Shown here piece by piece: positions 1-6,667 of a DNA stretch of 12,216 bases. Positions within the stretch are counted from its first letter, which is position 1. The number at the start of each line of letters is the position of its first letter. A program made the translations under genes and the position numbers. This stretch comes from Phycisphaerae bacterium SM23_33 (GTDB lineage Bacteria; Planctomycetota; Phycisphaerae; SM23-33), in the NCBI GenBank assembly GCA_001303665.1, contig LJUF01000195.1, positions 1 through 12,216 of the forward strand, in the 5' to 3' direction. The notes beneath the pieces are model-generated. The model did not search any database, was not told the DNA's origin, and saw only the letters and a program-made list of their open reading frames with translations.

Positions 1-461
<461 letters not shown>

Positions 462-570
462 ATTTATCACGGGCCCCAAGGCCCGCCACCGCCCTGGCGC
501 GGTGAACCTTCCGCTGCTGACCCTGTGAATCGATAACCCGTGTCGTCCGGCCTGCCGGCCGGGCGGCGCT
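462..570 (+). other. 23S-5S internal transcribed spacer with three hairpins
   Basis: This spacer contains no tRNA. Three short perfect GC hairpins can be read: 470-475 with 480-485 (loop CCAA), 487-492 with 499-504 (6-nt loop), and 547-552 with 557-562 (loop TGCC). The last one sits just before the 5S gene. Stems of this kind in rRNA spacers usually serve RNase processing and keep the flanks out of the mature RNA; that role is inferred here. Positions 562-568 are also complementary to the 3' strand of 5S helix I (708-714), so they could compete with 5S folding in the precursor. Confidence 0.6.
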
Positions 571-716
571 GTGGCGGTGTCCATACGCTGCGGGAAACAC
601 CTGTTGGGCTCCCACGGGTGATTCGTTGCCCGCGGGAGTCCTTCCATCCCGAACACAGAAGTGAAGACGCAGCGGCCGATGATACTCGCAAGGGGAAAGT
701 AGGTGAACGCCGCCTT
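571..716 (+). rRNA. rrf: 5S ribosomal RNA with an expanded loop C
   Basis: All canonical 5S elements can be drawn. Helix I is 573-580 with 707-714 (8 pairs, one G-U). Loop A is CCATA at 581-585. Helix II is 586-592 with 668-674, a perfect 7 bp. Helix III is CAC/CTG 598-603 with CAG-AA-GTG 656-663, including the usual two bulged adenines. The conserved TCCATCCCGAACA of loop C is at 643-655, and the loop E side is GATGATAC / AAAGTAGG. Two features are abnormal. Loop C is 52 nt (604-655) instead of the usual ~14, because of a self-complementary insert. Helix IV is only about 3 bp (685-687 with 692-694) capped by GCAA. Without the insert the RNA is about 108 nt, close to the short 5S reported for planctomycetes. 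Ends are set by pairing and may be off by 1-3 nt. Confidence 0.93.
605..642 (+). other. Expansion hairpin inserted in loop C of 5S rRNA
   Basis: The insert folds into one hairpin. Positions 606-618 (GGGCTCCCACGGG) pair with 629-641 (CCCGCGGGAGTCC): eleven Watson-Crick pairs, one G-U pair (608-639) and a single A-C mismatch (614-633). Two further wobble pairs (619-628, 620-627) can close a 6-nt loop, ATTCGT. It sits between helix III and the conserved 3' half of loop C, so the canonical core can form around it. The structure is seen directly. Whether it is kept in mature 5S, or removed like an intervening sequence, cannot be told from sequence. Confidence 0.85.
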
Positions 717-717
717 C

Positions 718-755
718 CACGAAAAAAGCCAACCGAAAGGTTGGCTTTTTTCGTG
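718..755 (+). terminator. Intrinsic terminator of the rRNA operon
   Basis: A perfect 17-bp inverted repeat (718-734 with 739-755) is capped by a GAAA tetraloop. The 3' arm carries a run of six T (TTTTTT, about 746-751) and the 5' arm a matching A run, giving a strong terminator that could in principle act in both directions. It begins only about 2-4 nt after the last paired base of 5S, so it ends the 23S-5S transcript and may also protect the 3' end. It insulates the CBM48 gene at 811 from rRNA transcription. Confidence 0.95.
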
Positions 756-767
756 CGCCGCTTGCGG

Positions 768-773
768 TACAAT
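768..773 (+). promoter_or_regulatory. Candidate -10 element (TACAAT) upstream of the CBM48 gene
   Basis: TACAAT lies 13 bp past the rRNA terminator and 37 bp before the start codon at 811, matching the -10 consensus at five of six positions. No convincing -35 hexamer sits at 16-18 bp; TTGGCT at 741-746 is 21 bp away and lies inside the terminator stem. Some promoter is expected here because the terminator separates this gene from the rRNA operon. This is a weak call. Confidence 0.3.
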
Positions 774-810
774 CCACCCCGCCAAGCAGCCATTTTGGAA
801 AGGTCAGGCC

Positions 811-1086
811 ATGTACGAGAAAGCACGCAAAGAAGGCTCGGTGCGGTTCAGGTTCCGTCCGTCCGAGGGGACGCGAAGGGCGGCCGTGGCGGGCGACTTC
901 AACGGCTGGAAACTCGCCCCCATGCGCCGGCAGAAGGACGGGTCGTTCGCGGCCACGCTGGCCGTTCCGCCGGGGCGCTACGAGTACAAGTTCCTGATCG
1001 ATGGAGATTGGGTCCACGATCCGGATGTGCCCGAAGTGGTGATGAACTGCTACAGAACGTTCAACTCGGTGGCAGTCGTTCGATAG
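811..1086 (+). CDS. Small stand-alone CBM48 / AMPK-beta-like glycogen-binding domain protein
   Basis: The 91-residue product is almost entirely one carbohydrate-binding module of the CBM48 (isoamylase N-terminal / AMPK-beta) type. Typical features are FRFRP at about residues 13-17, the GDFNGW motif at 28-33 with its sugar-stacking tryptophan, PPGRYEYKFLIDGDW at 53-67, the DPD turn at 70-72 and the final NSV strand at 85-87. In other proteins this domain docks on glycogen or starch and is fused to branching or debranching enzymes or to kinase subunits. Here there is no catalytic domain, signal peptide or membrane segment, so a cytoplasmic alpha-glucan-binding or regulatory role is inferred. 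The start ATG at 811 has GGAAAGG at 797-803, 7 nt upstream. The frame is open further upstream to 703, but that would overlap the 5S gene and terminator. The next gene begins 121 bp later, with no clear terminator between. Confidence 0.85.
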   Translation: MYEKARKEGSVRFRFRPSEGTRRAAVAGDFNGWKLAPMRRQKDGSFAATLAVPPGRYEYKFLIDGDWVHDPDVPEVVMNCYRTFNSVAVVR

Positions 1087-1207
1087 CTGTGGCGCGGCCT
1101 GCTGAAGGTGTGATTGCGGCGTTTCGGGCCTGGGAACGGGGCATGCCCTTCGGAAAGCCGCCGGCAGGTCCCGGGTGAAACGGGTCGTTCCCTGATAGGA
1201 GACTGTG

Positions 1208-1624
1208 ATGCCTTCCCAGAGGCCGGGGCCGAGGTCGGCCAGGCAGCCGGAGGTGTGCCGCGCCGACGCCGCGCGGGTCCTTATGGCCGGTGACGAAATG
1301 GCCCGCGTGTACTTCTGGACGGATCGGCTAGTCTTCAGCGTTACGGAAATTCCTCCCGGCGGCCGCAGCTCTCGCGACCCCGGACACAAGGGGGCCGACG
1401 AGGTCGCGTACGTCATCAAGGGCACGCTGGTGATTGAGTTCCCCAAGCTTCAGCGCTGGGAGCACCTGGGGCCGGGCGACGCCATCGTCATCCCCGAGAA
1501 CCAGCCGCACACCGCTATCAACCCCGGCGGCGAGCTGGCCGTGAGCGTCTGGGCCACCGCCCCGCAGCTCGGCTACGAAATCGAAGACCTGACCGGCGTG
1601 CCCTCGCCAAAGGGGGACTCGTGA
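1208..1624 (+). CDS. Cupin-domain protein
   Basis: The 138-residue product is a single-domain cupin. Motif 1 is the stretch from PGG (50-52) through H60, E65 and G72; motif 2 is GDAIVIPENQPHTAIN at 90-105. Expected metal ligands are H60, E65 and H101, but the second histidine of the usual HxH pair is replaced by G62, so metal binding may be altered. Such small cupins act as isomerases, epimerases, dioxygenases or ligand sensors, and nothing here selects among them. The ATG at 1208 is preferred because AGGAG (1197-1201) lies 6 nt upstream; a GTG at 1205 is in frame but only 3 nt from it. The stop codon overlaps the next gene's GTG (GTGA at 1621-1624), which indicates translational coupling with the peptidase. 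Confidence 0.8.
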   Translation: MPSQRPGPRSARQPEVCRADAARVLMAGDEMARVYFWTDRLVFSVTEIPPGGRSSRDPGHKGADEVAYVIKGTLVIEFPKLQRWEHLGPGDAIVIPENQPHTAINPGGELAVSVWATAPQLGYEIEDLTGVPSPKGDS

Positions 1625-2940
1625 CCATGGATCAGGCCGCGCTGGACATCCGCTCCAACCTCTCGGCCGCTCGCATGGCCGAGGACGTGAAGGCGCTGAT
1701 TGCCTGCGCCCCGCGGCACGCCGGCACGGAAAACGAGCACCGGGCAGCGGCGTACGTGCAGCAGCAGTTCGGAGCCGCCGGCGTGAAGGTCCGCCCCGAG
1801 CGAGTGGAGGGCATCCGCGCCTGGAAGCTCAACGACTGCCGCGTCCGCCTCGTCGAGCCCGTGCGGCAGGAGCTGACCGCCATCGCCCTGCTGGGCTCGT
1901 CCTCCACTCCGCCGGCCGGCACGGTGGCCGAACTCGTGTACGTGGGCAGGGGCACGATGGCGGATTTCGCCGCCGCCGACGTGGCCGGCCGGTTCGTCAT
2001 GCGCGACCCCCCGCGGGCGCTGATGCTGGACAACGCCTCCGACCAGACCGCCCCGCAAGGCCCGACGGAGATGATGATCCAGCGCGGGGCCGCCGGCTTC
2101 GTGGAACATTCCCGGCTGCTGGGGCGGATCCTGCAGATGCCGCTGCTGTCCGGCCCGCAGGGGCTGCCCGTCCCGGCCGTCGCCGTCACCTACGAGGACG
2201 GGCAGTACCTCAAGGAGCTGCTCCGCGAATGGTACGCCGTGCCGCGCGGCTTCAAGCGCCGCGACGAACACGTGCCGGTCAAGCTCAACCTTCAGGTCGA
2301 TGCCGACAGCTCCCCCAGCTACGGCCTTAACGTCATCGGCCGGATCGACGGCGCCTCCCGGCCCGACGAAATCGTCTGCCTTGTCGCCCACCACGATAAC
2401 GCCAACGGGCCGGGCGCCTGCGACAACGCCGCCGCCGTGGCCGTCAATCTCGAGACCGCCCGCACGTTAGCCAAGATGCCGCCGCCGAAACGCAGCATCG
2501 AGTTCCTCTCCCCCACGGGCGAGGAGTACGGCGAGGTCGGCTCGGCCGCCTACGTGAGGGAGTATGTCCGGCCCGACCCCTCGCGGTTCGTGGGTACGCT
2601 GGTGCTGGACATCATCGGCAACGGCGACCACCTGTACTACGTCACCGAGTCCGTCTGCCTGGGCAAGCTGGTCCGCAACGACCCGCAGCTGAACGCCAAG
2701 CTCTGCCGCGTCTGCGACCGGCTGGGCTACGTCATCGAGCCCACGCCGCTGGAATACGCCAGCGACGACGGGCCCTTCCTGCTGGCCGGCACGCCCACCT
2801 CGTACCTGGCCAAGCTCATCTCCCCGAGCTGGCCCTGGCTGCACACCTACATGGACGACTTCGAGGTGGTGGACCTCAACGGGCTGACCGTGGTGGCCGA
2901 GATCGCCGCCAACACCATCTGGCGGATCGCCAACGAGTAG
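1621..2940 (+). CDS. M28-family zinc aminopeptidase-like protein
   Basis: The 439-residue product has the complete two-zinc site of peptidase family M28. H257 (in AHHDN) is ligand one, D268 (in CDN) is the bridging aspartate, and E301/E302 (in TGEEYG) give the catalytic base and a ligand. D330 (in LVLDIIG) and H408 (in HTYMD, with D412) complete it. Residues about 100-200, between the N-terminal part and the catalytic core, look like the PA-type insert common in this family. There is no signal peptide, so a cytoplasmic enzyme is likely, releasing N-terminal residues from peptides or acting on a related amide. The GTG start overlaps the cupin stop by 4 nt, with AGGGGG (1611-1616) 4 nt upstream; ATG at 1627 is an equally possible start, with wider spacing. 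The substrate is unknown. Confidence 0.88.
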   Translation: MTMDQAALDIRSNLSAARMAEDVKALIACAPRHAGTENEHRAAAYVQQQFGAAGVKVRPERVEGIRAWKLNDCRVRLVEPVRQELTAIALLGSSSTPPAGTVAELVYVGRGTMADFAAADVAGRFVMRDPPRALMLDNASDQTAPQGPTEMMIQRGAAGFVEHSRLLGRILQMPLLSGPQGLPVPAVAVTYEDGQYLKELLREWYAVPRGFKRRDEHVPVKLNLQVDADSSPSYGLNVIGRIDGASRPDEIVCLVAHHDNANGPGACDNAAAVAVNLETARTLAKMPPPKRSIEFLSPTGEEYGEVGSAAYVREYVRPDPSRFVGTLVLDIIGNGDHLYYVTESVCLGKLVRNDPQLNAKLCRVCDRLGYVIEPTPLEYASDDGPFLLAGTPTSYLAKLISPSWPWLHTYMDDFEVVDLNGLTVVAEIAANTIWRIANE

Positions 2941-2945
2941 TCCCC

Positions 2946-2961
2946 GTGGCCGACAGGCCAC
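2946..2961 (+). other. Short intercistronic hairpin between the M28 and GH42-like genes
   Basis: GTGGCC (2946-2951) pairs perfectly with GGCCAC (2956-2961) around a GACA loop, 5 nt after the peptidase stop. No T run follows, so it is not a standard terminator. It may stabilise or separate the two messages. The 45-nt gap also holds the ribosome-binding site of the next gene. Confidence 0.4.
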
Positions 2962-2985
2962 AGGAATAGAAAACGGAGACTGCAC

Positions 2986-5754
2986 ATGACGCGAATCATT
3001 CTACCGGTGATCCTCATGACGTCGGGGCTGGCACTGGCGGCCGAACTGGAGATCGCCAAGGAAATCGTTACCCGAAGCGATTCCCTCAAGGCCGTGCTGA
3101 AGCTGCCCGCGGCCGCGACCGGCCGGGGCACGCTCACCCTCACCTGGACCGACAGCTACGGCCGCACGGTGGCCGTTGAGAAAAAGACGGTGCAGGTGGC
3201 CGGCAGGGAGCTGCCCCTCACGCTGCCACTGGCCCGGGCCGTTGCCCTTCAGAACTTCCTGCAGGCCGAGCTGACCGTCGGCCAGACCGTGCTCCGCGCC
3301 CCCAAGACCGAGTTCGTCGTCACGCCAGAGCTGCCCGGCTGGGACGATTACCAGATCATCATGTACAACGCCTACAGGCCGAATCAGCAGATGGCCCTTC
3401 GGGACGTGGGCATCACGGCGGGCAAGATCTCCAGCGGCGGCGCCCGGACGTGGACCGGCGGCAAAGCCTGGTACGAATGCGATTACCGCTTCTACGTCGA
3501 CCAGATTTCCACGTTCTTCTACGCCGCCTACCACACGCCGCAGCAGCGGCCCAAGAACAGGATGTACACCGAGGCCAAGGCCGCCTACGTCAAGGACCGC
3601 ACCAGCAAGAAGCCCTTTTACCGCCAGCCGTGCTTCCACGACAAAGAGGCGCTGGAGCAGGCGATGAAGAACCTTCAGACCACGGTGCGGATGCAGATGC
3701 GCCTCCGGCCGTTCTTCTACGCCCACACCGACGAGGGGGGCGTGGCCGACCTGGTGGCGGCGTGGGACTTCTGCTTCGACCCGCGGACCTTGGCGGCCAT
3801 GCGGAAGTGGCTCATCCAGCAGTACGGCTCGCTGGAGGGAATCAACAAGCAGTGGGGCACGGACTTCAAGAAGCTCGATGACGTGGTGCCGTTTTCCACC
3901 GACGAGATGATGGCCCGCGGGGATGACAACTTTTCCCCCTGGGCCGACCACCGCCGGTTCATGAACCAGACCTTCGCCGACGTGATCCGCGCCGGCACCA
4001 AGGCGGTGCAGGAAACCGACCCCAACGCCCGGGCCGGGCTGGTGGGCTGCCAGATGCCCTCCGCCTTCGGCGGCTACGACTACTGGCTGCTCTCCCAGGC
4101 CATGACCGCCATCGAGCCGTACAACATCGGAAACAACCGGGAAATCTGGCGCTCGTTCGCCCCGGACAAACCCGCCGTCACCACGGCCTTCGGCTTCGGC
4201 GACATGGAGGTCTGGCGGCTGTGGCACCAGTTCCTCCACGGCGACCGCGGGATCATCATCTACGACGAGCAGAACCGCTACCTCGACGCCGACGGCAGGC
4301 CCACCAGGCTGGGGGCCGCCATCGCCCCGACCTACAAGGAGCTGACCGGCGGGCTGGGCAAGCAACTCGCCTACATGAAGCGCGTCAACGACCCCGTGGC
4401 CATTCACTACTCGCATCCTTCGATTACCGCCCACTGGATGTTCGAAGTCCGTCCCGGCGGGAAGAACTGGGTCGGCCGCTCCAGCAGCACCGAGCGGAAG
4501 AGCTCCGAGTTCCTTCGCCTGCGGGAATCGGTCGTCAAGCTTCTCGAGGACAACCTGCGGCAGTACTACTTTGTCTCCTACGGCCAACTGGAGAACGGCG
4601 CCTTCGACAAGATGGACGCCAAGGTGCTGATCCTGCCGCAGTCGATCGCCATGTCCAAGGCCGAGTGCGACGCCGTCCGCCGCTTCGCGGCCCGCGGCGG
4701 GACGGTCGTCGCCGACTGCCGCACGGCCCTGATGGACGAGCACTGCAAGCTGCTGGCCAAGGGGCAACTGGACGACCTGTTCGGGATCGAGCGCGGGGAC
4801 ATGAAGTTTGCCCCCGGCAAGCCCGGGCTGCGCCTGGAGCCCGGCCCTGCGGAGGTCGTGGCGATGCGGGCCTGGGAGCACCTGGAGCAGAGCAACCTTC
4901 GAGCGGCAGAGCCGGGAGTCCGGGCGGCCGACGGGAGTGTAGTCCGATACCGTGACGCCGACGGGACACCCGTTGGGATTGTCCGGAAGCACGGCACAGG
5001 CAGGAGCGTCTACCTGAATATGGTTCTGACGGACTACCACCGCTGGCGGCTGAAGCCGCCCGAGGACGAACCGGCTCGCCGATTGATCGGGTCTATCCTC
5101 CAGCACGCCGGCGCGGGCGTGCAGTATCGGCTGCTGGACAAGGACGGCGCCATGATGGTATCCGGTCTTCCCGGCCTCGAGCTTCACCCCTGGCGATGCG
5201 GCGACCTGCGCATCCTGGGCCTCCACCGCAACTACCAGCTTCGCGTCTCGGAGCTGGGCCCGCCGGAGTATCAGAGCCAGGCCGCCCTGGAAAAGCCCAT
5301 GAAGCTGAAGGTGGCCTTGGACCGCCCCTGCGCCGTCTACGACCAGCGTGCGGGCAAGTTGCTCGGCCAGACCGACGGCGTGACCGTCGAGGTGCCGAAA
5401 TACGAGCCCGTGGTGCTGGCCATCCTGCCCGAGCCGGTCGAGGGCCTGTCCATTTCGGCCCCGGCCGGGGCGAGGCGCGGCGAGCTGGTCACTGCGGGGC
5501 TGAAGCTCAAAGCCCCGAAGCTCGGCGACACCCACGCCTTCCGGGTGGGCGTGATCGGCCCGGACGGCAAGGAGCTGCGCGCCTTGACCCGGACCCTGGC
5601 CGCCCCGAGGAACGCGACCACCTGGGAGGTCCCGATTGCGGTCAGTGACCCGGCGGGCGAGTACACGCTCAAGGCCCGCGACATCGCCACCGGCACCGCC
5701 GGGGCGATGACTTCCCGCGCCTGGTGTGCCGGCGCTGCGATGCAATGGCGTTGA
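2986..5754 (+). CDS. Secreted GH42-like glycoside hydrolase (beta-galactosidase-type fold)
   Basis: The 922-residue product begins with a Sec signal peptide: Arg3, a hydrophobic core at 4-17, and probable cleavage after ALA at 16-18. A beta-sandwich-like region (about 20-115) leads into a TIM-barrel segment (about 120-465). Residues 271-300 (AMRKWLIQQYGS ... NKQWGTDF) match the signature of GH42 and related beta-galactosidases. E250 (HTDEGG) is a candidate acid/base and E428 (YDEQN) a candidate nucleophile; both are inferred by position. Residues about 545-600 resemble the GH42 trimerisation (amidotransferase-like) domain, and 820-905 a C-terminal beta-sandwich. The start has GGAGA 6 nt upstream. 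The ending is odd: after GEYTLKARDIATGTA (891-905) the last ~17 residues look atypical, while another frame becomes coding-like. The substrate is not known; a divergent family is likely. Confidence 0.75.
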   Translation: MTRIILPVILMTSGLALAAELEIAKEIVTRSDSLKAVLKLPAAATGRGTLTLTWTDSYGRTVAVEKKTVQVAGRELPLTLPLARAVALQNFLQAELTVGQTVLRAPKTEFVVTPELPGWDDYQIIMYNAYRPNQQMALRDVGITAGKISSGGARTWTGGKAWYECDYRFYVDQISTFFYAAYHTPQQRPKNRMYTEAKAAYVKDRTSKKPFYRQPCFHDKEALEQAMKNLQTTVRMQMRLRPFFYAHTDEGGVADLVAAWDFCFDPRTLAAMRKWLIQQYGSLEGINKQWGTDFKKLDDVVPFSTDEMMARGDDNFSPWADHRRFMNQTFADVIRAGTKAVQETDPNARAGLVGCQMPSAFGGYDYWLLSQAMTAIEPYNIGNNREIWRSFAPDKPAVTTAFGFGDMEVWRLWHQFLHGDRGIIIYDEQNRYLDADGRPTRLGAAIAPTYKELTGGLGKQLAYMKRVNDPVAIHYSHPSITAHWMFEVRPGGKNWVGRSSSTERKSSEFLRLRESVVKLLEDNLRQYYFVSYGQLENGAFDKMDAKVLILPQSIAMSKAECDAVRRFAARGGTVVADCRTALMDEHCKLLAKGQLDDLFGIERGDMKFAPGKPGLRLEPGPAEVVAMRAWEHLEQSNLRAAEPGVRAADGSVVRYRDADGTPVGIVRKHGTGRSVYLNMVLTDYHRWRLKPPEDEPARRLIGSILQHAGAGVQYRLLDKDGAMMVSGLPGLELHPWRCGDLRILGLHRNYQLRVSELGPPEYQSQAALEKPMKLKVALDRPCAVYDQRAGKLLGQTDGVTVEVPKYEPVVLAILPEPVEGLSISAPAGARRGELVTAGLKLKAPKLGDTHAFRVGVIGPDGKELRALTRTLAAPRNATTWEVPIAVSDPAGEYTLKARDIATGTAGAMTSRAWCAGAAMQWR

Positions 5755-5939
5755 ACGACGCCGCCCGCCCGGCGTGGTCGGCCGAGGACGGCAGCCGGGG
5801 CGACAACCCCGTCTTCATCCAAGGCAGGCCCTGCTGGCGGCGATATGCCCCCGGCGGCTGGGTGACGATGCTGGACGTGCACAACTGCCGCGACTTCTAC
5901 GAGTTCTGCAGGCGAAACGATCTGTCCTGTCCGGAATGA
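5724..5939 (+). CDS. Possible small cysteine-containing protein, or remnant of a truncated gene
   Basis: I do not recognise this protein. The frame is open from 5649 to 5939 and is shifted relative to the GH42-like gene. From about 5700 onward its codons look genuinely coding: third positions are nearly all G or C, and the residue mix is plausible. The 71-residue reading from GTG 5724 has CRRC at 2-5 and further cysteines at 37, 55, 62 and 69, suggesting a possible small zinc-binding fold. No ribosome-binding site precedes GTG 5724 or ATG 5745; the latter overlaps the GH42-like stop codon (5752-5754) and could be translated by reinitiation. It might instead be the 3' part of a gene joined to the GH42-like gene by a deletion, or the true C-terminus of that gene after a frameshift. 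Confidence 0.35.
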   Translation: MCRRCDAMALNDAARPAWSAEDGSRGDNPVFIQGRPCWRRYAPGGWVTMLDVHNCRDFYEFCRRNDLSCPE

Positions 5940-5964
5940 CGCTCCCGGCGGGGCCTGGGCTCCG

Positions 5965-5981
5965 GCCGCCGGCCGGGCGGC
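5965..5981. terminator. GC hairpin between convergent genes, possible bidirectional terminator
   Basis: GCCGCC (5965-5970) pairs with GGCGGC (5976-5981) around a 5-nt loop, at the point where the rightward GH42-side transcripts meet the leftward gspB-like gene. There is no T run on either side, so intrinsic termination would be inefficient. Its sequence is nearly the same as one just before the 5S gene (549-567). Confidence 0.35.
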
Positions 5982-6667
5982 TATAGCCGCAATCTGAGCC
6001 GCTGGCCGTCCCGCTCCAGCACGACGTGGTACTTCTGGATCTCCACGACCCTCGCCCCGTCCACTTCGTCGCTCACCGAAACCAGGTGGTCGTTGATGAT
6101 GGCGTGGGCCTCGTCCCCGGACCGCAGGATCCCACCCAGCTTGAAGTCGTTCGGGTCGAGCGGCTTGGCCTGGACCTCTTGGGTCGTCGGCGGCGGCGTG
6201 GGGTTGGTGGGCGGGGCTGCCGGCAGCGGTATGACGGCGGCGACCTGCGTCGTGGGAGTTGGCGGAGGCTGGTAGCTCGCCACCGCGAAAAGCGTGCGCT
6301 CGATGCTGGACTCCGCCGCCGTCCCCTCACGCACCGGCCGGAGGACGAACTGGGTCGGCTCGACCTCCGACTGCTCGGTCCCGGCCCACGGGGCGCCGGG
6401 GTGGCTGGCCCGGGCCTGCGGCGGGACCTTCTCCTCCGGCGGCAGGGCGAAGTACGTCACGACCGTCACGCTGGCCAGCAGCAGAACGGCCACGAACAAG
6501 GCCGCCCGCAGGCCGGATCGCCTCTCGCGCGATGGCGCCGGCACGTCCGTGACCGGCATCATGTCGGGCGTGTCAGCCGGGGGCTCGACCGCCGGTTCGC
6601 TGCTGGGGACGCCGCGGCGCTGCCTCTGGGTTTCGGCCCGCTTAAGGGCTTCGTTGATCAGGCTCAT
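5981..6667 (-). CDS. GspB-like membrane protein (type II secretion / pilus assembly partner of GspA)
   Basis: The 228-residue product has the layout of GspB/ExeB-type proteins. It opens with MSLINEALKRAE, the typical N-terminus of this group. One transmembrane helix follows at about 53-75, then a proline-rich linker (133-161). A C-terminal GspB-like beta domain lies at about 174-228 (GGILRSGDEAHAIINDHLV, then a VVEIQKYHVVLERDG tail). The expected topology is a cytoplasmic N-terminus and a periplasmic C-terminus. In Aeromonas, ExeA and ExeB form an inner-membrane complex that remodels peptidoglycan for secretin assembly; a similar role is inferred here. Its ATG overlaps the stop of the ATPase gene by one base (TGATG), and AAGGAGG (complement of 6675-6681) is placed 7 nt upstream, so the two are translationally coupled. 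No other secretion genes are in the window. Confidence 0.8.
   Translation of the reverse strand: MSLINEALKRAETQRQRRGVPSSEPAVEPPADTPDMMPVTDVPAPSRERRSGLRAALFVAVLLLASVTVVTYFALPPEEKVPPQARASHPGAPWAGTEQSEVEPTQFVLRPVREGTAAESSIERTLFAVASYQPPPTPTTQVAAVIPLPAAPPTNPTPPPTTQEVQAKPLDPNDFKLGGILRSGDEAHAIINDHLVSVSDEVDGARVVEIQKYHVVLERDGQRLRLRL

Noticed and set aside
562..568. Alternative 5' end of 5S at 562, since GGCGGCG is complementary to 708-714
   Set aside because: Pairing 573-580 with 707-714 puts loop A directly at CCATA and gives normal helix spacing. The 562 pairing would leave about nine surplus nucleotides before loop A.
703..810. N-terminal extension of the CBM48 protein from 703
   Set aside because: It would translate the 3' end of 5S and the terminator stem. 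ATG 811 has a well-placed GGAAAGG.
1087..1207. Possible terminator or promoter between the CBM48 and cupin genes
   Set aside because: Only a short palindrome (GGGCATGCCC) was found, with no T run and no convincing -35/-10 pair.
3001..5745. 914-codon minus-strand ORF opposite the GH42-like gene
   Set aside because: It mirrors the plus-strand gene almost end to end and has low-complexity H/V/G/L/R-rich composition, typical of an antisense shadow. The plus strand has a signal peptide, ribosome-binding site and domain motifs.
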